Source: Armatimonadetes bacterium UBA5829
GTDB taxonomy: Bacteria > Armatimonadota > UBA5829
Assembly: GCA_002431715.1 (NCBI GenBank)
Contig: DJHI01000296.1
Span: 6,914 to 23,191 of the forward strand
Direction: 5' to 3'
Length of the DNA stretch: 16,278 nt
This document shows positions 1 through 6,365 of the stretch, piece by piece. The stretch's first letter is position 1, and each line of letters starts with the position of its first letter. The translations under genes were made by a program, and so were the position numbers. Below the pieces are notes generated by a model. That model was given only the letters and a program-made list of their open reading frames with translations, searched no databases and was not told the DNA's origin.

Positions 1-717
1 GGCAAGGTCGATAGCCTTTGTAACATCGACCGACGCCAGATTGGCTCCTAGGCTGTCTACACGAAAGACCTTGTTCGCGCTGACATCCGCCATCCAGATA
101 TTTCCGCTGTTATCGACCTCGACACCGCGCAGACTCGATGCGCCCGTAATCGAGACCACGCCGTCACCATCAAGCCCGGCCTTTGTGGCGCTCGTAATGG
201 CTCCGCCGCTCTCACCAAGCTCCCAGCGGGATAGTGTCTTGTCATTGCGATCCGTTCCATAGAGAACCAGCGTTCCGCCCTCGCGAGTGACCGTAATACC
301 CTCGCAATTCGTAGCAGATATGCTGAAGCCGGTTGAATTAAGATTAGAATCGTAGACCATGATGGACGATCCTTCGGCCAGATACACGTGGCCGGCATCA
401 TCGACCGCTATCGACTTGCCGCGAACGCCGGTCGCCTGCGCAACGGTAGCATCGACATAGTCCGATACTGTCAGGTCTATCTTACGGACTTCGCCTGTGC
501 TGTTGTAGCTGTTGTTATAACCGGCGTAGAGGTAGCGGCCGTCATTTGAAATAGCAAGACCGCGATTATCCCGAGGATATGGTGATTGAGAGACTCCGAA
601 CACCGACTGACTGGTATCTATCATATATTGCACCGACCAGTCATATGCCGACACACAAGAAACCGACAGCGCCACAAAAAGCGCAATTGCAGCCGCATAC
701 ACGTATATACGCTTCAT
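1..717 (-). CDS. Secreted beta-propeller-like (NHL/SMP-30-type) protein, C-terminus cut by window edge
   Basis: The reading frame starts at ATG 717 and stays open for 239 codons to the window edge, so the C-terminus lies outside. A typical Sec signal peptide is visible: MKR, then a hydrophobic stretch of about 15 residues, ending near VSCVSA before YDW. The start is backed by a purine-rich ribosome site (GGAAGGAGAG, about 5 bases upstream). The mature part has repeated strand-like units of the type 'LAISNDGRYLYAGY', 'IAVDDAGHVYLAEG' and 'VEVDNSGNIWMADVSANKVFRVD'. These resemble NHL or SMP-30-like propeller blades, with the D-x-x-G-x-x-(Y/W)-(V/L/M) pattern recurring about every 40-60 residues. 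It is probably an exported or periplasmic binding or scaffold protein; no catalytic residues can be assigned. Family assignment is by pattern only. It has its own promoter and is separated from the gene behind it by a terminator. Confidence 0.8.
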   Translation of the reverse strand, partial: MKRIYVYAAAIALFVALSVSCVSAYDWSVQYMIDTSQSVFGVSQSPYPRDNRGLAISNDGRYLYAGYNNSYNSTGEVRKIDLTVSDYVDATVAQATGVRGKSIAVDDAGHVYLAEGSSIMVYDSNLNSTGFSISATNCEGITVTREGGTLVLYGTDRNDKTLSRWELGESGGAITSATKAGLDGDGVVSITGASSLRGVEVDNSGNIWMADVSANKVFRVDSLGANLASVDVTKAIDLA

Positions 718-787
718 AATTCTCTCCTTCCAACACCGCATCTATGTGCAGCTTGTGGCAATTTACCGATAATGGCTTAACAAAAAC

Positions 788-816
788 AAATTACCTCCAA
801 CTGAGCCATTTGTCAA
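788..816 (-). promoter_or_regulatory. Candidate sigma-70-type promoter of the propeller gene
   Basis: On the minus strand a perfect TTGACA (816-811) is followed after 17 bases by TAATTT (793-788), a weak -10 box. It lies between the terminator of the upstream gene and the start at 717, where a promoter is expected. It would leave a 5' leader of about 65 bases. Confidence 0.45.
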
Positions 817-823
817 GGCCTAT

Positions 824-857
824 ACAAAAAGAAAAATGCCGGGCGTTAAGCCCGGCA
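824..857 (-). terminator. Rho-independent terminator of the GxGYxYP gene
   Basis: An 8-bp perfect stem (TGCCGGGC/GCCCGGCA, 837-844 and 850-857) with a five-base loop lies 13 bases past the stop codon at 871. Read on the minus strand, the stem is followed by TTTTC and TTTTTG, a normal U-tract. Confidence 0.85.
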
Positions 858-870
858 CCAATACTCCTTA

Positions 871-2448
871 TTACTTTCCAACAAGCCCTCTCGCATATGC
901 ATCCTGCGCAAGCCGCAGGAAGACATCCGGCCGTACGACCTTGAATCCCTTCTCCTCGAGCCGCTTGATAGTTTCGAGGATCACATCCATATCGGAGTCG
1001 TAGCAGTTCACATGAGCGCAGACAAACACCGGTCCGCTCTGCCTTTCGGCGGATTCTTCGAACTCACGTATCGCGCCGTCGATATCTTTCCGCACCAGCG
1101 AGCTTCCGGGGCTCCAAAGCCTGCCGTCGCACCAATGCGGATTTTCTCCGGGAATCCTCTCCCAACCCTGGAAGAAACCGAGCGCGTCCGGCATGGCCTC
1201 CATATATTTAGCTATGACATCATCATCGACGATATCCGCGCCCTTCTGGTCTTTAATGCCGCCGAACTCCTCCATCTGCTGACGGGTATAAACTACCTTC
1301 TCATCCTTCAGAGTATGCTCGATACCGCCTCCCGGGACGTGCCGCACGATTCGGTTGATCGCCCAAATCGACCTCAGCGAGCACTTCCTCATCGCATCAT
1401 GGCTGATCTTAAGATAGCCATCCAGGTCATCTATCCCGCTCGGATAGTTATACGAAATCCCCGATGGGCCGCAGAGGATGTAGTCGTTATCCGTTTTGGT
1501 CTTGAAATAATATTCCAATATGGCAGGCCCGGCTTTCGCGAAGATTGGAGCCACCTCCCAACCCACCGGTGCCTCGCCTCTGCGCGGGTTCAGCCAGAAT
1601 TTCTTTTGAACATCCACCATCGAGTGCCATGAATCGCCATCCGATAGAGTAATCGCGGCGTATTTACCATTCGGGTCGCACTCGGAATGCTCGCAGTGAT
1701 CCTGTTTATACTCCTCTGAAGCGGCTATGTGCTGATGGAACGATGTATTTGTGGCATAGCCGCAGAAGACCGACACGTTATGCCTGCTCGCAAAGTAGAC
1801 ATGAGTCGCTTCGCTGTCACGAGGAGTATGCCATCCGAGCATGATTGCATGGTTCGGCGCGGCTGTCTGCACCTTGTCCCACAGTGCGGCCTCTTCGGGG
1901 TAATCCGCCTGGTTTACAGTCAGACCCAAGCAGAACCCGCGATGAGCGATCAGGTAATCCATATCGGGCTGCACACGCGGCTTATCTTTCTGATCGTAAT
2001 TGGCCATTATTTTGAGGTCGAACTCAGAGAGGTATTCATCAATCAACCACTGATACGGCTCCACTCTCCCCTTAAACTTCCCTTGCAAGTCGACCAGACA
2101 CTCCAGCCCGAGCGAGCGCAGCTTCTCCTCGATGGATGGCGCGCATATTACGGCATCTTTCAGCCCTGCGAGAGACGCCGCGACATTGATAGTGTCCGGC
2201 ACATCTTCATCATATAGGATATAGCCCTTGAGCCTGCCCGCGAACTTACCGAGCATTTCATCGATGCTCGAAGCAACCGGCTCATAGCCGTACTGCTTAT
2301 ACCAGTCGACCCAGTGCATCTCCATGCCATTTTCGCGAGTGAGATAAATGTCGGGATTATCTCTATTCACAATCCCCTGCAGGCTGACAGCCACCGCCAA
2401 CTCATCAGTCGTCAAATCTTTCATCTCGATTAAATAGTATTCTTTCAA
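871..2448 (-). CDS. GxGYxYP-family protein (putative glycoside hydrolase-like)
   Basis: The protein has 525 residues. Residues 10-36 ('LTTDELAVAVSLQGIVNR' then DNPDIYL) match the conserved N-terminal signature of the GxGYxYP family, in which an N-terminal domain precedes a barrel-like C-terminal domain with proposed glycosidase relatedness. The family's naming motif appears in variant form, GISYNYP, at residues 330-336. Other family-like blocks are 'SDGDSWHS' near 269-276 and 'FVCAHVNCYDSDMD' near 475-488. No signal peptide is visible, so it is probably cytoplasmic, or exported by a route not seen here. The start is TTG at 2448, behind GGGAGCAGGG; the in-frame ATG at 2424 has a poorer ribosome site and would cut off the first eight residues. 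Activity has not been established for the family as far as I know. It is transcribed divergently from the NACHT gene and ends at a clear terminator. Confidence 0.8.
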   Translation of the reverse strand: MKEYYLIEMKDLTTDELAVAVSLQGIVNRDNPDIYLTRENGMEMHWVDWYKQYGYEPVASSIDEMLGKFAGRLKGYILYDEDVPDTINVAASLAGLKDAVICAPSIEEKLRSLGLECLVDLQGKFKGRVEPYQWLIDEYLSEFDLKIMANYDQKDKPRVQPDMDYLIAHRGFCLGLTVNQADYPEEAALWDKVQTAAPNHAIMLGWHTPRDSEATHVYFASRHNVSVFCGYATNTSFHQHIAASEEYKQDHCEHSECDPNGKYAAITLSDGDSWHSMVDVQKKFWLNPRRGEAPVGWEVAPIFAKAGPAILEYYFKTKTDNDYILCGPSGISYNYPSGIDDLDGYLKISHDAMRKCSLRSIWAINRIVRHVPGGGIEHTLKDEKVVYTRQQMEEFGGIKDQKGADIVDDDVIAKYMEAMPDALGFFQGWERIPGENPHWCDGRLWSPGSSLVRKDIDGAIREFEESAERQSGPVFVCAHVNCYDSDMDVILETIKRLEEKGFKVVRPDVFLRLAQDAYARGLVGK

Positions 2449-2621
2449 GACCCTGCTCCCTTTCGGTAAAGAACTCTGGTGAATTTACGGCAAGAGGCAC
2501 ATCGATACCTTCCTTTTATTAGGAATTCTCTATACTGCAACTTACAGCCGTTTCGAGGCTTTTCATGTGGAGCATCTGCTTTTAGGAAACTCAAATTAAA
2601 CAGAAATGCGAGCGGACAATT
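2449..2621. other. Divergent intergenic region, GxGYxYP side
   Basis: No gene is visible. On the minus strand TTGCAG (2544-2539) and TAAAAG about 16 bases on are a poor promoter candidate for the GxGYxYP gene. The composition changes here from GC-rich on the left to AT-rich on the right. Confidence 0.4.
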
Positions 2622-2631
2622 AACAATTGTT
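2622..2631. promoter_or_regulatory. Possible operator: perfect palindrome AACAATTGTT
   Basis: A perfect 10-base palindrome overlaps the proposed -35 box of the promoter ahead of the NACHT gene; a second short one, GATTAATC, lies at 2638-2645 in the spacer. Both are well placed for a repressor, and the broken HTH gene downstream of the NACHT gene is an obvious candidate former binder. There is no direct evidence of binding. Confidence 0.3.
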
Positions 2632-2655
2632 GAATTAGATTAATCATGATATACT
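2627..2655 (+). promoter_or_regulatory. Candidate extended -10 promoter
   Basis: The -10 box TATACT (2650-2655) is preceded by TGA, giving an extended -10 (TGnTATACT). TTGTTG (2627-2632) lies 17 bases upstream as a weak -35. The predicted transcript start is about 2662, right at the base of the hairpin at 2664-2723. It faces the NACHT gene. Confidence 0.55.
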
Positions 2656-2661
2656 CAATTC

Positions 2662-2726
2662 GGAAGCCCATATGCAGTATCTTGGGGCTGCGTGTAGCAG
2701 TATAAGGTAACGCATATGGGCTTTTT
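2662..2726 (+). ncRNA. Self-closing hairpin RNA or leader attenuator upstream of the NACHT gene
   Basis: AAGCCCATATGC (2664-2675) pairs perfectly over 12 bp with GCATATGGGCTT (2712-2723), and a T-run ends at 2726. The 36-base interior also folds: TATCTT (2678-2683) pairs with AAGGTA (2704-2709), including one G-U pair, and CTGC/GCAG (2688-2691, 2697-2700) closes a GTGTA loop. The whole unit begins at the predicted transcription start and ends in a U-tract. It would therefore be a fully structured RNA of about 65 nt ending 48 bases before the NACHT start codon. It could be a stand-alone small RNA, or an attenuating terminator that limits transcription into the NACHT gene. I recognise no known RNA family. 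Confidence 0.5.
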
Positions 2727-2774
2727 GTGCAACTAATGTATCCTAACTACCAAGCGTGGTAATGAGGTTAAAAT

Positions 2775-5558
2775 ATGAAAACAAACACTCCATTTCGAGC
2801 TGAAAAGCCTGTTTCTGTTTGGAATAAACCCTTGAGCCTTAATTTCAAGGAATTCTTCAAAGGCTTAACCGGTGCAATAACCAATATAGCTACGGGCAAT
2901 GCTTCGTCACTGCCAAAGGATTTGGCCGATATTGCAGGCAGCGTGGGTTTAAAAATTACACCAGAAGAGCGCACTTGGCTCCTTGTATACCGTTCGATCA
3001 CTAGTGCTATCTATGAGCTAGTTAATGAAAGCATTGACATGTTCGTTAATACACCCGAGGATACAGATGCTCTTTGCGAACGGATCGTTGCTTCGCTGGA
3101 TAATCAGCCGGTTGTCTTGGATAAAAACCTTTTTTTACATCCTGGCGATCTACCATTCCTCATTATTATTGGTTCTGCTTTCCAAGAATGGCTTTTGGGC
3201 TGGGGATTACAAGAATCTCAAGTAGCAGGAATTTGCTCAAGGCTTCGTAGCTACTTCATCTATGCGCTAAATACCGAGTGGAGAAGACGTCCGAGTGATT
3301 ATGCGTCTATTGTTGATATCATCCAAACGCCTTTTACACAGGCCGAAGAGCGTGAGCGCTCATGGAATCAATATTATTCCTGGCTGCAGAAGCAAACAGA
3401 CGCGAGCATGTTTGGAGAGGCATTCAGCCTGAATCAGGTTTATGTTCCATTGCGGGCTTACTATGAAGAAAAATCCAAAAAGAATGACAAAAAAGCCAGT
3501 GTTCATGAAACTGAAAAGGAACAAAATCTGGAAGATCAGCCAATTTGCCACGTTGTCGATCTACAAACAGAATTGGATAAATGGCTGAAGTGTAGAGATA
3601 AATCAGATGCTATACGTGTAATTAGCGGCGGCCCTGGTTGCGGTAAATCATCTTTTGCCAAGGTGTATGCCGCACACGTCGCGCAAAACGGTGATACACG
3701 TGTTCTTTTCATTCCTCTTCATCAGTTCGATCCAAAAGATGACCTTACTCAAGCTGTCGGCGATTTTGTCATAACCGCAGACCATTTCAGTTACAATCCC
3801 CTGGACCCTGTTGACGGCGAAAAACGACTCCTCATTATATTTGATGGGCTAGATGAGTTGTCCAAACAGGGTAGAATCGGTGCAGAAATTGCCCAGCAGT
3901 TTGTAAGAGAGATAGAGAAAAAAGTCGAGCTGAGAAATGAAAAGGAAATTCATTTACAGGTATTGCTTAGCGGCCGTGCACTTTTTATACAAGCGAATGC
4001 ATCGGAATTTAGAAAACGTGAGGAAATCCTGCACATATTGCCCTTTGTCGAATCGAAAAACTTTGCGGCCAGAATCAGTGATCCCAAAGGTCTTCTTCAA
4101 ATCGATCAACGTGATCTTTGGTGGCAGAAGTATGGCTTAGCCTCTGGAATGAATTTTAATGCTATGCCAGAGCAATTTAAGACTGACGAACTGCAAGATA
4201 TTACTGCAGAACCATTACTCAATTATCTGTTCGCGATAATTTATGCCAAGGACAATTTGGAGTCCACCACCGATATAAATCTTAATGATATCTACGAAAA
4301 GCTGCTAAATAGTGTATATCAACGTGGATATGGTGAAAACAGGCTACGAAAAAGCATTCCTGAGATGAGTGAACAGGATTTTTTGACTGTCCTGGAAGAA
4401 ATAGGATTAGCCGCATGGCATGGAGGTGGACGAACCACAACTGTCGATGAGATTATGAGCTGTTGTGCAGCAAGCGGCACCAGCAATCTGCTGGAGAAAT
4501 TTGAGGAAGGAGCTAAAAAGGGAGTTACTCGACTCCTCGCTGCTTTTTATTTCCGTGAATCCGGCGATATTCGAGGAACTGAGCGGGCTATCGAGTTCAC
4601 GCATAAGAGCTTTGGTGAATATTTGACAGTACGCAGAATTATAAGATTGCTTAAACTTATCCACTCTGAACATAGACGTTACACAGAAACACCAGGTGCA
4701 GGCTGGAGCTTTGATTATGCTCTATTGCAGTGGGCATGGCTTTTTGGACCATCACCAATGGATGAATATTTATTTGATTTCTTGTGTAGAGAAGTCCTAA
4801 AGTTCAATATTGATGATACATTGGCAGCATGGCAGCAAATATTAGTTGAGATGATTGAGTACATGCTCAGTAATGGAATGCCTATGGAGAAATTAGAAGG
4901 AAGACTAAGCTACGCGGAGCAACGCAAACAGGCACGAAATGCAGAAGAAGCCCTGCTGGCCTGTCTGAATGCCTGTGCTCGATGTACTCAGCAGATCAGC
5001 ACAATTAATTGGCCGGACACAATTTCTGCTGGAGGGTGGATTAAGTCATTGCAAGGTCAAAGAATAACAGCAGAAAATTGCCTTGCAATGCAATGTTTGA
5101 ACTATATCTCATTCAAAGCCTGCACACTTTACATGTCAGACTTTTATCACGCCAATATGTGTCATTGTGATCTGCGTCATTCTCGAGCAACGTTTTCTAT
5201 CTTTCGCGGGGCCGGATTAATTGGTTCTGATCTAGGACATGCCAATTTTTTTTATTCCAATCTGGAAGACGTCGATCTGCATGGTGCCAATCTGGAAAAC
5301 GCTAGTCTGCAGTGCACCAATTTGCTCGCTGCTAATCTGCGAAACGCTAATCTGCGAAACGCCAATCTGCAAGGTGCCAATCTGGAAAACGCTGATCTGC
5401 AAGATGCCAATCTAGAAGGCGTTAAGCTTTCTAAAAAACAGCTTGCACAAACAAAAGGAACTCCACGATCGTTGCCTAAATCAATTACACTCTCAGATAA
5501 TGATAAGGCTCACAATAAAACCCCTGCTTCAAAAAAGGTCCAAAAAATTGGGGACTGA
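2775..5558 (+). CDS. NACHT-domain STAND NTPase with C-terminal pentapeptide repeats (likely anti-phage NLR-like protein)
   Basis: The protein has 927 residues. Walker A is GGPGCGKSS (285-293), and the Walker B/NACHT signature IIFDGLDEL is at 354-362, with the acidic pair D360-E361. A sensor-like LLSGR ends at R401, EPLLNYLFA starts at E479, and the post-NACHT helical motif THKSFGEYL lies at 609-617. Residues about 1-260 are helical, with no nuclease, TIR, protease or membrane motif that I can recognise. Residues about 799-885 are A(N/D)LxxA-type pentapeptide repeats forming a probable right-handed quadrilateral beta-helix, in the place where NLR proteins carry their sensor. A charged tail follows. 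NACHT proteins of this kind are known in bacteria as phage-defence proteins (bNACHT); that role is inferred here. ATG 2775 has GAGGT six bases upstream. The gene is AT-richer than its chromosomal neighbours and has its own promoter and structured leader. Confidence 0.85.
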   Translation: MKTNTPFRAEKPVSVWNKPLSLNFKEFFKGLTGAITNIATGNASSLPKDLADIAGSVGLKITPEERTWLLVYRSITSAIYELVNESIDMFVNTPEDTDALCERIVASLDNQPVVLDKNLFLHPGDLPFLIIIGSAFQEWLLGWGLQESQVAGICSRLRSYFIYALNTEWRRRPSDYASIVDIIQTPFTQAEERERSWNQYYSWLQKQTDASMFGEAFSLNQVYVPLRAYYEEKSKKNDKKASVHETEKEQNLEDQPICHVVDLQTELDKWLKCRDKSDAIRVISGGPGCGKSSFAKVYAAHVAQNGDTRVLFIPLHQFDPKDDLTQAVGDFVITADHFSYNPLDPVDGEKRLLIIFDGLDELSKQGRIGAEIAQQFVREIEKKVELRNEKEIHLQVLLSGRALFIQANASEFRKREEILHILPFVESKNFAARISDPKGLLQIDQRDLWWQKYGLASGMNFNAMPEQFKTDELQDITAEPLLNYLFAIIYAKDNLESTTDINLNDIYEKLLNSVYQRGYGENRLRKSIPEMSEQDFLTVLEEIGLAAWHGGGRTTTVDEIMSCCAASGTSNLLEKFEEGAKKGVTRLLAAFYFRESGDIRGTERAIEFTHKSFGEYLTVRRIIRLLKLIHSEHRRYTETPGAGWSFDYALLQWAWLFGPSPMDEYLFDFLCREVLKFNIDDTLAAWQQILVEMIEYMLSNGMPMEKLEGRLSYAEQRKQARNAEEALLACLNACARCTQQISTINWPDTISAGGWIKSLQGQRITAENCLAMQCLNYISFKACTLYMSDFYHANMCHCDLRHSRATFSIFRGAGLIGSDLGHANFFYSNLEDVDLHGANLENASLQCTNLLAANLRNANLRNANLQGANLENADLQDANLEGVKLSKKQLAQTKGTPRSLPKSITLSDNDKAHNKTPASKKVQKIGD
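5223..5429 (+). repeat. 15-base tandem repeats encoding pentapeptides
   Basis: Units of about 15 bases of the type 'gcCAATCTGgaaaac' repeat within the NACHT gene. Near 5337-5368 two adjacent copies (CTGCGAAACGC, then CTGCGAAACGC) are almost identical, which suggests recent duplication by slippage. Each unit encodes one A(N/D)L-x-x coil. Confidence 0.8.
5531..5537 (+). promoter_or_regulatory. Candidate -1 frameshift site A_AAA_AAG in the NACHT gene
   Basis: The heptamer A AAA AAG sits in the NACHT zero frame (codons AAA 5532, AAG 5535), 18 bases before the stop codon. It is the same slippery heptamer as in E. coli dnaX. A -1 shift leads into a frame open from about 5519 to the stop at 5926. 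That frame encodes an HTH domain and has no ATG, GTG or TTG upstream of it. A small stem, GTCC/GGAC (5538-5541 and 5552-5555), follows, but it is weak and very close. The site may be a chance A-run. Confidence 0.3.
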
Positions 5559-5671
5559 TTCCTTATTTTGGGTATCGGTGTTTCGGGACTTCAGAACCAA
5601 TCCCAACCATCAAACTATCAAATTATACACAACCACGAACAACATTTAACAAAAAATCTCCGTCTGCATAT
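5559..5671 (+). other. Intergenic region with REP-like or insertion-scar-like sequence
   Basis: There is no start codon for the HTH frame here, although the frame is open throughout. The stretch ATTGGGGACTGATTCC straddles the NACHT stop (5547-5562), and GTTTCGGGAC follows at 5580-5589. The second motif also forms the arms of palindromes near 11161 and 11551. No terminator for the NACHT gene is evident. Confidence 0.35.
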
Positions 5672-6068
5672 CCGAAAGAGCCGGAGACCTTAGGAGAACA
5701 CATAAGAAAACGACGACTGGATCTAGGATTAACATTGAGAGGTGTTGAAAGGCTGCTTGGCGTTTCATATCGATCTTTATCTGACTGGGAACAAAGTAAG
5801 CTCTCGCCTACCATAAAGACAATGCCCAAAATTATACAGTTTATTGGTTATGACCCATTTGAAGATGCAAGCCCATTGAGTGATAGGAGAAAAAATGCGG
5901 ATGTGCCGAAAACTCCTGGGGCTTAATACAAAGGAAGCTGCAAAGCGTCTAGGAGTTACCTCTGCCACTATTTCACTCTGGGAAAATGGTAGAGTCGTTC
6001 CGACAAAGAGCAACCAAGAACGGCTGCAAAGCCTTTTTACTTCTGCCTGTCACGTCGAAAAGACATGA
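5672..6068 (+). pseudogene. Broken two-domain Xre/Cro-type HTH regulator
   Basis: The first HTH lies in the frame ending at stop 5926. From 5687 it reads TLGEHIRKRRLDLGL, then GVERLLGVSYRSLSDWEQ, then IIQFIGYDPFE. These are hallmarks of a family whose members carry two HTH units in tandem. The second unit, 'RKLLGLNTKEAAKRLGV' then 'TISLWENGRVVP', is in the frame 5880-6068, offset by +1 from the first. A single indel near 5870-5890 therefore splits one ancestral protein. The first half also lacks any ATG, GTG or TTG; TTG 5735 would delete the start of the HTH. Hence most likely a decayed regulator, perhaps once controlling the NACHT promoter. Alternatives are expression of the first half by frameshifting from the NACHT gene, or of the second half as a separate 62-residue protein from GTG 5880, which lacks a ribosome site. 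Confidence 0.65.
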
Positions 6069-6133
6069 GAACGATTTGAGCCTATGGCCTGCCGCTATAG
6101 TTTTATTCCCGTCTTCCTGGAGAGGTACATAAT

Positions 6134-6240
6134 TTAGCTTGACCTTATAGCCTTAACCCTGTTGCGTGCAAATATCTCGGCCGGTTTATGTCCAGGGACC
6201 TGATAGCCCAATGACCATTGCTGTTGTGTCTGCTGAGAAT
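6134..6240 (-). pseudogene. Possible remnant of a transposase/integrase C-terminus
   Basis: On the minus strand the frame ending at 6134 reads QQQWSLGYQVPGHKPAEIF. This resembles the C-terminal end of DDE integrase-type transposases ('RPHxSLGYxTPAEIF'). Only about 35 residues look related, with no catalytic residues upstream, so it would be a relic. The match rests on one short motif. Confidence 0.25.
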
Positions 6241-6322
6241 TCAATTTTCTTCTGAAGGAAGGGTAACCACGATTAGCAAGCGTGTATACCGCTGGAACTA
6301 ATGTACTCTGGTCGAATCGTGA

Positions 6323-6348
6323 ATAGGAGGGGCAAATGCCCCTCCTAT
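6323..6348 (-). terminator. Hairpin after the S8 protease gene, without U-tract
   Basis: A perfect 11-bp stem (ATAGGAGGGGC/GCCCCTCCTAT) with loop AAAT ends 17 bases beyond the protease stop codon. Its position suggests a terminator or a 3'-end stabiliser, but neither side has a T-run. Similar GGAGGGG-type stems occur at other gene ends in this window. Confidence 0.5.
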
Positions 6349-6365
6349 ATTGAAGCAAGCTAACG

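Noticed and set aside
1012-2217. Two plus-strand open frames opposite the GxGYxYP gene
   Set aside because: They are antisense to a conserved protein, and their translations have low-complexity, Arg/His-rich composition typical of shadow frames.
2609-2630. Sequence GAGCGGACAATTAACAATT resembling the lac operator
   Set aside because: The resemblance is partial, there is no lac context, and the AACAATTGTT palindrome alone explains the symmetry.
5223-5429. CRISPR-like array
   Set aside because: The repeats are 15-base coding units without spacers, in frame with the NACHT protein. No CRISPR array was seen elsewhere.
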